Shown piece after piece: positions 1-5,981 of a stretch of DNA of 7,243 bases. Source of the stretch: Microcaldota archaeon (lineage in GTDB: Archaea; Micrarchaeota; Micrarchaeia; Anstonellales; Anstonellaceae); the NCBI GenBank assembly GCA_026396335.1, contig JAPLWZ010000030.1, forward strand, positions 1 through 7,243, given 5' to 3'. Each line of letters opens with the position of its first letter. The first letter of the stretch is position 1. Position numbers and translations under genes: made by a program. The notes beneath the pieces are model-generated. The model had not been told where the DNA came from, did no database searches, and saw only the letters and a list, made by a program, of their open reading frames with translations.

Positions 1-405
1 ATACTCGTAGAATATCGTCGGCTCTGTGTAAGTATACGCAATGCCTTCTGACTTGCTTCTTACAGCCATCTCTACAAGTTTTTCAGGCAAAATATCCTGC
101 CCGAATATTTTTGTCGGCTGACTTATCTCCCAGTTCTGGCAGTGTTCGCAGCGGAAGTTGCAGCCTGGCGCAGCAAACGAGAACACTGGCGAGCCCGGCA
201 TAAAATGATAAAAGGGCTTTTTTTCAATTGGATCCACATTGTACGACGCGCATTTGCCATAATTTAGCGAGTAAAGTTTCCCGTCCTTGTTCTGCCTCAC
301 ATGGCAAAATCCAGTTTCCCCATTCTTCAAATAGCACCTGTGCTGGCAAAGAACACACGATACTGCGCCGCCTGGCATGGGGCGGTAGAGCTCAGCCTCT
401 TTCAC
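1..405 (-). CDS. amrS: AmmeMemoRadiSam system radical SAM enzyme AmrS (partial, C-terminus beyond window)
   Basis: I translated this from the reverse complement; it is open from a GTG at 405-403 to the window edge, giving 135 residues. Seen: an N-terminal cysteine cluster (C17, C20, C24, C34 in a CVLCQHRCYL...GFC context), a YGKCAS...DPIEKKPFYHF block at about 49-68, then the radical SAM signature CNFRCEHC at 82-89 followed by QNWEIS. This order of motifs is characteristic of the PflA-like AmrS family, which is found with AMMECR1- and MEMO-like partners in archaea and bacteria. By family the protein should bind a [4Fe-4S] cluster through C82, C86 and C89 and cleave S-adenosylmethionine; I do not assign a substrate. 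An in-frame TAA lies 24 nt upstream of the GTG, so GTG is the first usable start; GGAG lies 10 nt before it. More than half of the protein is probably outside the window. It is divergent from the adenosyltransferase gene. Confidence 0.9.
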   Translation of the reverse strand, partial: MKEAELYRPMPGGAVSCVLCQHRCYLKNGETGFCHVRQNKDGKLYSLNYGKCASYNVDPIEKKPFYHFMPGSPVFSFAAPGCNFRCEHCQNWEISQPTKIFGQDILPEKLVEMAVRSKSEGIAYTYTEPTIFYEY

Positions 406-455
406 GCAACGATTTCTCCAAACGAATAATTAACTTTATCCCTAAATGTCAACTT
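406..455. promoter_or_regulatory. Divergent AT-rich promoter region between amrS and the adenosyltransferase
   Basis: The 50-nt spacer holds a near-symmetrical AT-rich box (ATAATTAA, 426-433). Its centre is about 26 nt upstream of the plus-strand ATG at 456 and about 25 nt upstream of the minus-strand GTG at 405. That is the spacing expected for an archaeal TATA box serving leaderless or nearly leaderless transcripts in both directions. The plus gene has no clear Shine-Dalgarno sequence, which fits a leaderless transcript. The promoter call is inferred from position and composition only. Confidence 0.4.
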
Positions 456-1031
456 ATGCAGCGAAAAGAAGGCCTGGTGCACGTTCTCACGGGTGACGGC
501 AATGGCAAGACCACTTCAGCAATAGGCATAGCCACGCGGGCAGCAGGCAGGGGTCTTCGCGTAGCATTTATTCAATTTCTCAAAGGCGGCTTGTCTGGTG
601 AACTCGCATCGCTTGAGAAACTCGGGATCACTGTCATTACTGGCACAAAACACTGCCCTAACTTTGCAAAGCACACTGCAATGCTCAAGGAAAAAGGCCA
701 CATAATCTTCTGCAAGGACTGTTTTGTGATAAATGAACATGACAAACCATTAGTGAATGCCGCATTTGTCCAGGCACAGGAATTCACCTCTTCCGGCAAA
801 TACGAGCTCGTAATTCTCGACGAGATATTCTGGGCAATTCTTGAGAAATTGGTGAGCGAGGACCAGCTCATGTCGCTCATAGAGAACCGCCACGCATCCT
901 GCGAACTCATCCTCACTGGCAGGGGCGCAACTCAGAAAATAGAATCGGCGTCTGATTACGTAACTTACGTGAACAAGATAAAACACCCCTTTGATAAAGG
1001 AATCCTCTCGCGCCCAGGCATAGACTACTGA
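456..1031 (+). CDS. cobO: Cob(I)alamin (corrinoid) adenosyltransferase, P-loop BtuR/CobO type
   Basis: This 191-residue protein is of the family that transfers the 5'-deoxyadenosyl group of ATP to the cobalt of reduced corrinoids, giving adenosylcobalamin or a precursor. Seen: P-loop GDGNGKTT at 13-20, AxRAxGxGLxVxxxQFLKG-like segment at 26-44, Walker B-like VILDE at 119-123, LTGRG at 153-157, and the family's C-terminal KHPFDKGI...GID pattern at 176-190. The length is normal for the family. I chose ATG 456 because the open frame to its left (to 228) runs antisense through amrS and carries no family sequence. An oddity is the middle segment: where many bacterial members have a glycine/aromatic-rich GEGFTW-type stretch, this one has HC (66-67) and CKDC (86-89), possibly a metal or redox site. 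The next gene starts 40 nt downstream on the same strand. The subfamily and the exact corrinoid substrate cannot be told from sequence. Confidence 0.88.
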   Translation: MQRKEGLVHVLTGDGNGKTTSAIGIATRAAGRGLRVAFIQFLKGGLSGELASLEKLGITVITGTKHCPNFAKHTAMLKEKGHIIFCKDCFVINEHDKPLVNAAFVQAQEFTSSGKYELVILDEIFWAILEKLVSEDQLMSLIENRHASCELILTGRGATQKIESASDYVTYVNKIKHPFDKGILSRPGIDY

Positions 1032-1071
1032 TTTAAACCTTGTTTTTGAACACCAGCACTGCGGTGTTTGG
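1030..1071 (+). promoter_or_regulatory. Possible promoter and ribosome-binding site of the HAD fusion gene
   Basis: GATTTAAACC at 1030-1039 resembles an archaeal TATA box, centred about 37 nt before the GTG start at 1072. GGTG at 1063-1066 lies 5 nt before that start and matches the core of the archaeal Shine-Dalgarno consensus (GGAGGTG). The TATA-like box begins at the stop codon of the preceding gene, so the downstream gene could have its own promoter as well as read-through. This is inferred from motif and spacing. Confidence 0.4.
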
Positions 1072-2709
1072 GTGGAGTTTTTCAAAGTCAATGTCAAAAT
1101 TGACGGCGGGCATGGGCAGACAGGAAAATCCATCAGCGTGCGCAAGGGTGAAAACCTCCTCACTGCGCTGCAGCGCGAATTTTCAGACATGAAACTCTGC
1201 ATGGACAGGAAATACGGGCTTGAAGTCGCGCAAATCGCAGGAATAAAAAAATCCAAAACCGCTGGCGTGCATTTCAAAATCGACGGCAAAGTGCCAACAT
1301 TCTTGGAAAACGGCTCCAAACTCTATTTGTCGCTCTATCACATAGATGTCTCGCGCAACATGGATTTGCACCTGGAACTCGTCTCAATAGGCTGCGATTT
1401 TTCAAACTCGGTTGTCGATCCGCGCCTCTCTTTCAGGACGCCTAATTTCGACCTTGAAGAGCTTCCTGGCATTCCGCAAAACATCTCCCTCAAATTCCGA
1501 AAATCATCAGTGCTTGATTACCCGCACCGCCTCTGGATGCTGCCCCTTCGATGGCAGGCGTTCCAGTTCGACTCGCTTCCAAAGGCAAAAAGCAAGGTGG
1601 AGTTTGAATTTTTATTTGGTTCCAAAAAGCCCGAACAGTTTCAGGATGAAATCCTGCCGCTTCATCAGCACGGGACTCCCTCGTTTGCAGAAATAGCGCA
1701 ACTCGCAGAGGTTCCACTCGCACCTGTTTCTTCTCCGCAGCCAACACAGCCTTCTCCGCGCAAAAAGCCGCAGCGGCTGATTCAGGGTGCGCCATCGCTC
1801 GCAATTGAGGCTGCACCCACCCAAAACATCGTGCAGGCGAACGCAGCCTCGCATATCCCGCGCGGTTTGCAAAACAGGAATGCGCCAAAGTCAATTTTCA
1901 AATCTGCAAAATTCACTGCCCAGCTGCATGCAAAAGCAGAGCACGTTCCTGTTTCATCGCTCAAGGGCATCAAAGCAATAATCTTCGACCTTGACGGCGT
2001 GGTGGTAGACAGCGAACACGCGCACCTTGCGACATTCAACCAGGCGCTTGAGGAACTCGGAATCAAAATTGAAGAAAAAACTTGGAAGCACAATTACACG
2101 GGCGTGGGCTCATACAGGATTCTGGAAGACCTTTTCAGGAAAAATCATCTGCCTTATAACGTAAAGGAGTGGGTGGGCAAGCGCGCGGAAATCTACCAAA
2201 AATACATAGAGAAAAACGGGCTGCCGGAAATACCCGGCTTTGTTGCGTTCCATTCGTTCATCAAAAAGCACGGCATCAAAACAATTGTGGCGTCAGGCGG
2301 GCACAGGCCGCACATAGCAGCATCGTTACGCTCAATTGGGCTTCCAAAGATGAAGTATGTCGGGCTTGAAGACGTAAAGAATCCGAAGCCGCACCCTGAA
2401 ATGTTCCTGCTTGCCGCAAAGAAAATCGGCGTGAAGCCAAGCGAGTGCATTGTATTCGAGGATTCGCTCGCAGGCGTCACAGCAGCGCGATCAGCAGGCA
2501 TGGCGTGCATTGCGCTTTCCACCACTCTCCCTGCAAAAATGCTTCAAGGGAGGGCAATTGCCGTGATTCCTAATTACAATGCAAAGAGATTGCGCAAACT
2601 GGTAGTACAACTCGTGGCGAAAAACCGGGCAACTCCTGTTTCTAATATGGGGCGCGCGAAAGCGAAGCCTCGGCGTACTCCAAAACGCTCCTCGCGTTCG
2701 AATAAGTGA
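1072..2709 (+). CDS. HAD-superfamily hydrolase with uncharacterised N-terminal domain (fusion protein)
   Basis: One uninterrupted 545-residue frame begins at GTG 1072. Residues 300-515 are a beta-phosphoglucomutase/phosphatase-like HAD domain: motif I FDLDGVVVD (nucleophile D306, acid/base D308), motif II serine S408 in VASGG, motif III lysine K439 in NPKPHP, motif IV ED at 463-464. All catalytic positions are present, with a C1-type cap between motifs I and II, so an Mg2+-dependent phosphatase or phosphomutase is expected; the substrate is unknown. Residues 1-90 resemble a beta-grasp fold of DUF4430/transcobalamin C-terminal type (ISVRKGENLLTAL, then GLEVAQIAGI, then FKIDGKV and a GSKLYLSLY strand); this is a weak pattern match. 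Residues 91-195 are strand-rich and unrecognised. Residues 215-295 are a Pro/Ala/Gln/Lys-rich linker, and the last 20 residues are strongly basic. No signal peptide or membrane segment is seen. No plausible internal start precedes the HAD domain, which supports a true fusion. Confidence 0.85.
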   Translation: MEFFKVNVKIDGGHGQTGKSISVRKGENLLTALQREFSDMKLCMDRKYGLEVAQIAGIKKSKTAGVHFKIDGKVPTFLENGSKLYLSLYHIDVSRNMDLHLELVSIGCDFSNSVVDPRLSFRTPNFDLEELPGIPQNISLKFRKSSVLDYPHRLWMLPLRWQAFQFDSLPKAKSKVEFEFLFGSKKPEQFQDEILPLHQHGTPSFAEIAQLAEVPLAPVSSPQPTQPSPRKKPQRLIQGAPSLAIEAAPTQNIVQANAASHIPRGLQNRNAPKSIFKSAKFTAQLHAKAEHVPVSSLKGIKAIIFDLDGVVVDSEHAHLATFNQALEELGIKIEEKTWKHNYTGVGSYRILEDLFRKNHLPYNVKEWVGKRAEIYQKYIEKNGLPEIPGFVAFHSFIKKHGIKTIVASGGHRPHIAASLRSIGLPKMKYVGLEDVKNPKPHPEMFLLAAKKIGVKPSECIVFEDSLAGVTAARSAGMACIALSTTLPAKMLQGRAIAVIPNYNAKRLRKLVVQLVAKNRATPVSNMGRAKAKPRRTPKRSSRSNK

Positions 2710-3067
2710 TTCGCCTGAGCGCTTCCTGGTAGGGCAGCCAGACAAAGCCAATATGCTCGTCAGACAGTTTCACTTCCTTCTCCCCAGTTTTAGCAAGGAA
2801 GAATACGACGTCCTTTGGGATGTTTTTCCCTGCTCGCTTGAATGTGTAAGAAATAGTGTGGTGAAAGCCAGGCAGGAACTTCAAGTCGGTTATCCCTGTT
2901 TCCTCCTCAGTCTCACGCCGTGCGGTCTCCTCTTCTGTTTCGTTCTTTTCAACGTGCCCTTTCGGCAAATCCCAGTGCCTCTCAGTATAACGGAGAATAA
3001 GGTAGAGCCTTACGCCTGCCTCTTCCCGGAAAACGACGATGCCGCATGATTTTTCCTGTGCTTGCAT
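2642..3067 (-). CDS. Nudix hydrolase, Ap4A hydrolase (NUDT2)-like
   Basis: The protein is 141 residues long. A complete Nudix box GX5EX7REUXEEXGU occupies residues 37-59 (G37, E43, R51, E52, E54, E55, G57), forming the Mg2+-binding loop-helix that hydrolyses nucleoside diphosphates linked to another moiety. The flanking sequence (CGIVVFR at 8-14, HWDLPKGHVE at 31-40, VWLPYQEALRRITYSNAR at 109-126) is typical of diadenosine tetraphosphatases of the NUDT2/archaeal MutT group, so cleavage of Ap4A-type dinucleotides is the likely role; this is family-based inference. I chose ATG 3067 because the family starts just before the CGIVVF strand; GGTGAG lies 7 nt upstream and TTTATC about 26 nt upstream. 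A longer frame to 3175 adds 36 non-family residues that cross the intergenic region. The 3' end overlaps the convergent HAD gene by 68 nt. Confidence 0.9.
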   Translation of the reverse strand: MQAQEKSCGIVVFREEAGVRLYLILRYTERHWDLPKGHVEKNETEEETARRETEEETGITDLKFLPGFHHTISYTFKRAGKNIPKDVVFFLAKTGEKEVKLSDEHIGFVWLPYQEALRRITYSNARSVLEYAEASLSRAPY

Positions 3068-3159
3068 GGAAGAACTCACCAGCAAAGCTTGATAAATGTT
3101 TTTTGTGAATTGATGTTTGGCGACCACCGCGCACGCGCGGAATTCAAGAGGCGATATTG
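3068..3159. promoter_or_regulatory. Divergent intergenic promoter region (Nudix / hypothetical protein)
   Basis: This 92-nt spacer separates two genes that point away from each other. GATAAA at 3091-3096 reads TTTATC on the minus strand, centred about 26 nt before the Nudix ATG, a good archaeal TATA position. The same AT-rich stretch (3091-3110) could serve the plus strand and would leave a leader of about 40 nt. Ribosome-binding sites are GGTGAG on the minus strand (3075-3080) and GAGG on the plus strand (3148-3151, 8 nt before ATG 3160). Promoter activity is inferred. Confidence 0.4.
3127..3140. repeat. Perfect GC-rich inverted repeat, 6-bp arms with 2-nt loop
   Basis: CCGCGC (3127-3132) and GCGCGG (3135-3140) are perfect reverse complements around an AC centre. 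The site lies between the AT-rich box and the start of the hypothetical gene. As DNA it has the two-fold symmetry of a dimeric repressor site. A 2-nt loop is too tight for a stable full-length RNA hairpin, so an operator is more likely than a structured leader. No second copy was noticed in the window. Confidence 0.45.
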
Positions 3160-3447
3160 ATGGATGCAATAGCACAATCAGTCACAGTAGCGAAGCCCAC
3201 TCCGCGGGAAGTCCATGACAGGATAATGGGGTTCGGCGTATCCGACCTTGACGCAGGGCTTGTGGCAGACTGCCTTCACGTCGGGAAATCCACCACTTGG
3301 ATGAACAACGACCCGGTGTCAGACAACGTAAACGAGCGCCTTGGGGCTTTCCTGAAGGAGCACGGCTTTGGTTTTGAGATAACAGTCACACCTGTAAGAA
3401 TGGGGAAATACATCTGGGATGTAAAGAAGCACGGCAGCCGCCAATAA
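3160..3447 (+). CDS. Hypothetical protein, 95 residues
   Basis: I do not recognise a family. The frame begins at ATG 3160 with GAGG 8 nt upstream (an in-frame TTG immediately before it is a less likely start) and ends in tandem stops TAA TAG. The protein is soluble, without a signal peptide or membrane segment. The N-terminal two thirds look helical (PTPREVHDRIMGFG at 14-27, then LVADCLHVGKSTTWMNN at 34-50, then VNERLGAFLKEHGF at 57-70); the last part (FEITVTPVRMGKYIWDVKK, 72-90) alternates like two beta strands. Helices followed by a two-strand wing would suit a small winged-helix or other DNA-binding protein, and the palindrome just upstream would suit autoregulation, but both ideas are speculation. 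It ends 11 nt from the convergent mevalonate decarboxylase gene. The good ribosome-binding site and balanced composition support a real gene. Confidence 0.65.
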   Translation: MDAIAQSVTVAKPTPREVHDRIMGFGVSDLDAGLVADCLHVGKSTTWMNNDPVSDNVNERLGAFLKEHGFGFEITVTPVRMGKYIWDVKKHGSRQ

Positions 3448-3458
3448 TAGAGACAAAA

Positions 3459-4323
3459 TCAGAATAGCGCTTCAGAATCTGCAAGCTTTCTCGGGCCATT
3501 GCCCGGCTTGCAGACCATTATTTTTTGCACACCCCTAATTTCGGAAAGCATTTTTCTTATTTCTCCCTCGTATTTTGAAGTAGTGTAAACGTGCGCGTTT
3601 GGGCCCGCGTCAAACGTGTAGCCAGCGCAGACTTTTCCCTTCTCTTCGTTGAATTCCAGCACAGCATTCATTATCCCGCGCGAAATGTCATTCAGGTAAA
3701 TTATGGGCGGGAATGAGTCCAGCATCACTGCGTGCATATGCGATGACTCGCGCATTGTCAGAGTAAGGAAACCTTCCAGGTCCCGCCCTGCTATCGCGCG
3801 CTTCATCATCCAGATTATTTTCGGATTGAGCCTTATTCTCTCAGGGTAAAGCTTGCTTGTTTTCGATGTAATTTCCATGCCTGAGGTGGAGCCGACCTTC
3901 TTCCTTTCAGGGTTTGTAATGGCAATCACGTTCCGCAATTCGCCCCAGTGGCTTGCAGGCGCAATCTGAACTGCGTACGAGTCGCTGCCGTCCTTCTTGC
4001 TGCCCATCTTCCACTCCACAAATCCGCCCAAAACAGAGCGGCAGGCGCTTCCTGAGCCAAACCGCGCGAATATTGAGAGTTCCTTGCTTGTTGCCTTCAA
4101 ACCAGCAGCATCCGCGCCCGCACGCGCAAGTGCAGCAAAACCAGAAGCTGATGAGGCAATCCCTGCGGCAGTGGGGAAATTATTGTTCGACGACACTCTT
4201 GCCCTGGTTTTGATGCCTGCCTGCTTTCGGTCCGTTGTCAGGGAGGTTCAGAAAGTTGTCTCGCTTGCCCCAGTACTTCACAACAGCAATGTTGGGCGTG
4301 GCAAGCCAGGTTGATTTGTCCAT
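3459..4323 (-). pseudogene. mvaD: Diphosphomevalonate decarboxylase, disrupted (internal deletion plus frameshift)
   Basis: The family enzyme phosphorylates and decarboxylates mevalonate 5-diphosphate to IPP. The gene starts at ATG 4323 with GAGGT 9 nt upstream. The first 31 residues are typical (TPNIAVVKYWGKRDNFLNLP), but this frame stops at TAA 4182-4180 after 47 codons. The rest is in another frame, open from 4247 down to TGA 3461-3459. There, RKQAGIKTRARVSS leads into NNNFPTAAGIASSASGFAAL, GSGSACRS, ESSHMHAVMLDSFPPIIYLND and YTFDAGPNA. Catalytic residues known in the family (Lys of KYWGK, Arg of SACRS, Asp of FDAG) are retained. Between the halves the SSISVTL strand and the segment up to the helix before the NNFPTAAG motif are absent: about 35-55 residues by comparison with remembered homologues. 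The visible joint is at about 4225-4236, next to a TGCCTGCCTGC repeat (4214-4224). Either a recent pseudogene or an assembly error would explain this. Confidence 0.85.
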
Positions 4324-4377
4324 GCTAAGCTAACCTCTTGCGCGCTTTTATTCCTAACTACTCGTGCCTCCTGTCTC
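4324..4377 (-). promoter_or_regulatory. Possible own promoter and RBS of the mevalonate decarboxylase gene
   Basis: On the minus strand AATAAAAG (complement of 4345-4352) is centred about 26 nt before ATG 4323, and GAGGT (complement of 4333-4337) lies 9 nt before it. The 54-nt gap is larger than the 5- and 15-nt gaps between the three upstream genes, so this gene may be transcribed separately or by read-through. The intact expression signals contrast with the broken coding sequence. Confidence 0.35.
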
Positions 4378-4782
4378 TCAGAAAAAGACCAATCCTGCGC
4401 TTCCGTCCACCTTTACTTTCATCCCGTCTTTGAGCCGTGTGTATGCCCCGCCTTCCAGCTTGTCCACCATGGGTATCTTGCTGATAATTGCGCCGACCAC
4501 GATGATTGGCTCTGCCTCCTGGTTGATTATCGCAACAGGCGCACAGCCGTTCTTCTTGAGCTGCAGAAGCACGTAAGAGCCTACAGTGGAGCCCTTGCCG
4601 CGCGGGAACACGAGTACCTTGCCCGCCATGCACTTTCCCTCGAGCGGGCTTCCCTTCTCAATAACAATGCCTGTTTTGGGGTCCACTCCGCCGAAAAAGG
4701 AAATGCCCTCGCTGCAGACGAGTGCTTCAGCTTCCCCAATGCCGCGTGAAATCGGCCTTGCGTTTACTTTTGTTTTATCCAT
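4378..4782 (-). CDS. Phosphomevalonate dehydratase small subunit (aconitase X swivel domain)
   Basis: This 134-residue protein is a stand-alone aconitase-X swivel domain (DUF126 type). With the large subunit encoded just upstream it forms the [4Fe-4S] enzyme that dehydrates (R)-mevalonate 5-phosphate to trans-anhydromevalonate 5-phosphate in the archaeal modified mevalonate pathway. Seen: RPISRGIGEAEALV at 9-22, GGVDPKTG at 31-38, the hallmark PRGKGSTVGSYVL at 60-72 with the predicted catalytic serine S65, and AEPIIVVGAIISKIPMVD at 90-107. The length is normal for the subunit. ATG 4782 follows the large-subunit stop by 15 nt, with GAAAGG 8 nt before it, so the two subunits are probably co-transcribed. 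Sequence identity to the phosphomevalonate dehydratase group rather than to the hydroxyproline-related aconitase X group is inferred mainly from the neighbouring UbiD and mevalonate decarboxylase genes. Confidence 0.9.
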   Translation of the reverse strand: MDKTKVNARPISRGIGEAEALVCSEGISFFGGVDPKTGIVIEKGSPLEGKCMAGKVLVFPRGKGSTVGSYVLLQLKKNGCAPVAIINQEAEPIIVVGAIISKIPMVDKLEGGAYTRLKDGMKVKVDGSAGLVFF

Positions 4783-4797
4783 GCCATTCGCCTTTCA

Positions 4798-5976
4798 TCA
4801 TTTCTTGAACGTAATGATGTCCTTCAGGTCTCCGAACCTTACTTTCTCCTTTGCCGAGAGGTACTTGCTCGCCTTTCCCGAGTTCACTGCAACCCTGCTG
4901 TAGCCAACGTCTGCAATCGGGCAGACTACCATGCACGTGTCAGCAACAACTTTGCCGCCTGCTGCCTCAATTGTTGCAGTGTAGCCTGCCTTATCGGCTT
5001 TTTCCTTTGTCTGCCTCGCAGTGCAGACCCAAAGCGCGCACGCGAGCTTCTTTCCTTTTACGTATAACGCAACATCCTCTATTTCGCCAATCGATGCGTG
5101 CGGGCAGCCTATAGCCACAAGCTCAGGCTTGTCATCCATGCCGAGTTTCGCACGCATTGTGGCAAGTTCCTTTGCTCCAACAGTTATTTTCTCAGGCGAA
5201 TCTGCAAGCACGAACTCAGGAGTAACATTCTTCATGTAATAGAGCGCATTCGAGCCCCAGGCAGCCATTGCTGCTCCAAGTCCTTTGAGCCGGTCTTCAG
5301 TTGCAGCAGACTTGCTGATGCCTTGATACGCTACATTCTTCCCTTTTGAAATTTCGCCGACATATGCGCCAAGCGCGCCAAAGTCAGACGGAGTTTTGAT
5401 TTCAACTTGAACATCGATCAGAATGCCTGCCACGCGATTCTCATCCAAATGATAGCCATAATTCGGTGTCGCTCCACAAATTCCGGCAGCAAGAGCAGAA
5501 GGTCCGCCTTCGCGATTCGTGCGCGCGCCAAGCACTGAATTGCAGAATGCAACAGCTGATGACTCAGACCATGCAACGTGCTCGCCCACTTTCGGGCGAA
5601 CGCCAACTAAATACGGCGTACAGGTGCAGGTCGGGGTTATTCCCATTGCAGTGAATGCATCAAGAACCGCCAACTGCTTTTTCGCAAATGCCTCTGGCAC
5701 GCCCATTTTCTTCCATTCCTTAAGGTCCATGCCTGGTGGGTTCAGGAAGGTTGGTATCTGGACTTTTGCGCCGCCCTTAACCATATCTTGTAAATATTCC
5801 AAACCCGCGTCACCGATTGTTTTAGGCGATACGCCTGCCACTTGAACGGAAGAGACAGGAATCAGGTTCACAGCGCCGTAAATTCTTCCCAGCGCCACCA
5901 GTATTTCCATTGACTGGCGCGCTGCTTCGCCTTTTTCGCCATCGAATAATTTCTGCTGTTCGCGTGTCAGGTCCAT
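4798..5976 (-). CDS. Phosphomevalonate dehydratase large subunit (aconitase X catalytic)
   Basis: This 392-residue aconitase-X catalytic subunit starts at ATG 5976, 5 nt after the UbiD stop. Seen: LIPVSSVQVAGVSPKTIGDAGLE at 38-60, FLNPPGMDLKEW at 77-88, PTCTCTPYLVG at 115-125, the very conserved SVLGARTNREGGPSALAAGICG at 147-168, DENR at 178-181, AIGCPHASIGEIE at 288-300 and DTCMVVCP at 346-353. The expected three [4Fe-4S] ligands should come from C117/C119, C291 and C348/C352; choosing among them is inference. It acts in the cytosol with the small subunit to remove water from mevalonate 5-phosphate. The length matches the archaeal family and nothing is missing. No strong Shine-Dalgarno sequence precedes the ATG, so translational coupling to the UbiD gene is likely. 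A bacterial-type hydratase on another substrate is the main alternative, made unlikely by the isoprenoid neighbours. Confidence 0.92.
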   Translation of the reverse strand: MDLTREQQKLFDGEKGEAARQSMEILVALGRIYGAVNLIPVSSVQVAGVSPKTIGDAGLEYLQDMVKGGAKVQIPTFLNPPGMDLKEWKKMGVPEAFAKKQLAVLDAFTAMGITPTCTCTPYLVGVRPKVGEHVAWSESSAVAFCNSVLGARTNREGGPSALAAGICGATPNYGYHLDENRVAGILIDVQVEIKTPSDFGALGAYVGEISKGKNVAYQGISKSAATEDRLKGLGAAMAAWGSNALYYMKNVTPEFVLADSPEKITVGAKELATMRAKLGMDDKPELVAIGCPHASIGEIEDVALYVKGKKLACALWVCTARQTKEKADKAGYTATIEAAGGKVVADTCMVVCPIADVGYSRVAVNSGKASKYLSAKEKVRFGDLKDIITFKK

Positions 5977-5981
5977 TCAAA

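Noticed and set aside
228..455. Longer start for the adenosyltransferase at 228, adding 76 residues
   Set aside because: The extension is antisense to the clearly coding N-terminus of amrS and has no resemblance to the family; ATG 456 places the P-loop at the usual distance from the N-terminus.
1490..1894. 134-codon minus-strand open frame opposite the HAD fusion gene
   Set aside because: It is an antisense shadow; composition and lack of a start context or family features give no support.
3068..3175. Longer start for the Nudix protein at 3175
   Set aside because: It adds 36 residues that cross the divergent promoter and overlap the start of the hypothetical gene; the family begins right before the CGIVVF strand, and a good RBS precedes ATG 3067.
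4180..4323. Mevalonate decarboxylase made as two pieces, or through programmed frameshifting
   Set aside because: Neither would restore the missing block of about 35-55 residues that includes a conserved strand, and no slippery heptamer with a downstream structure is evident at the joint.
4224..4336. Short direct repeats (GCTAA pair near 4324, TGCC/CTGC units near 4214) as mobile-element traces
   Set aside because: They are only 4-5 bp long, with no terminal inverted repeats or transposase remnant nearby; the second may only mark a slippage-prone spot.
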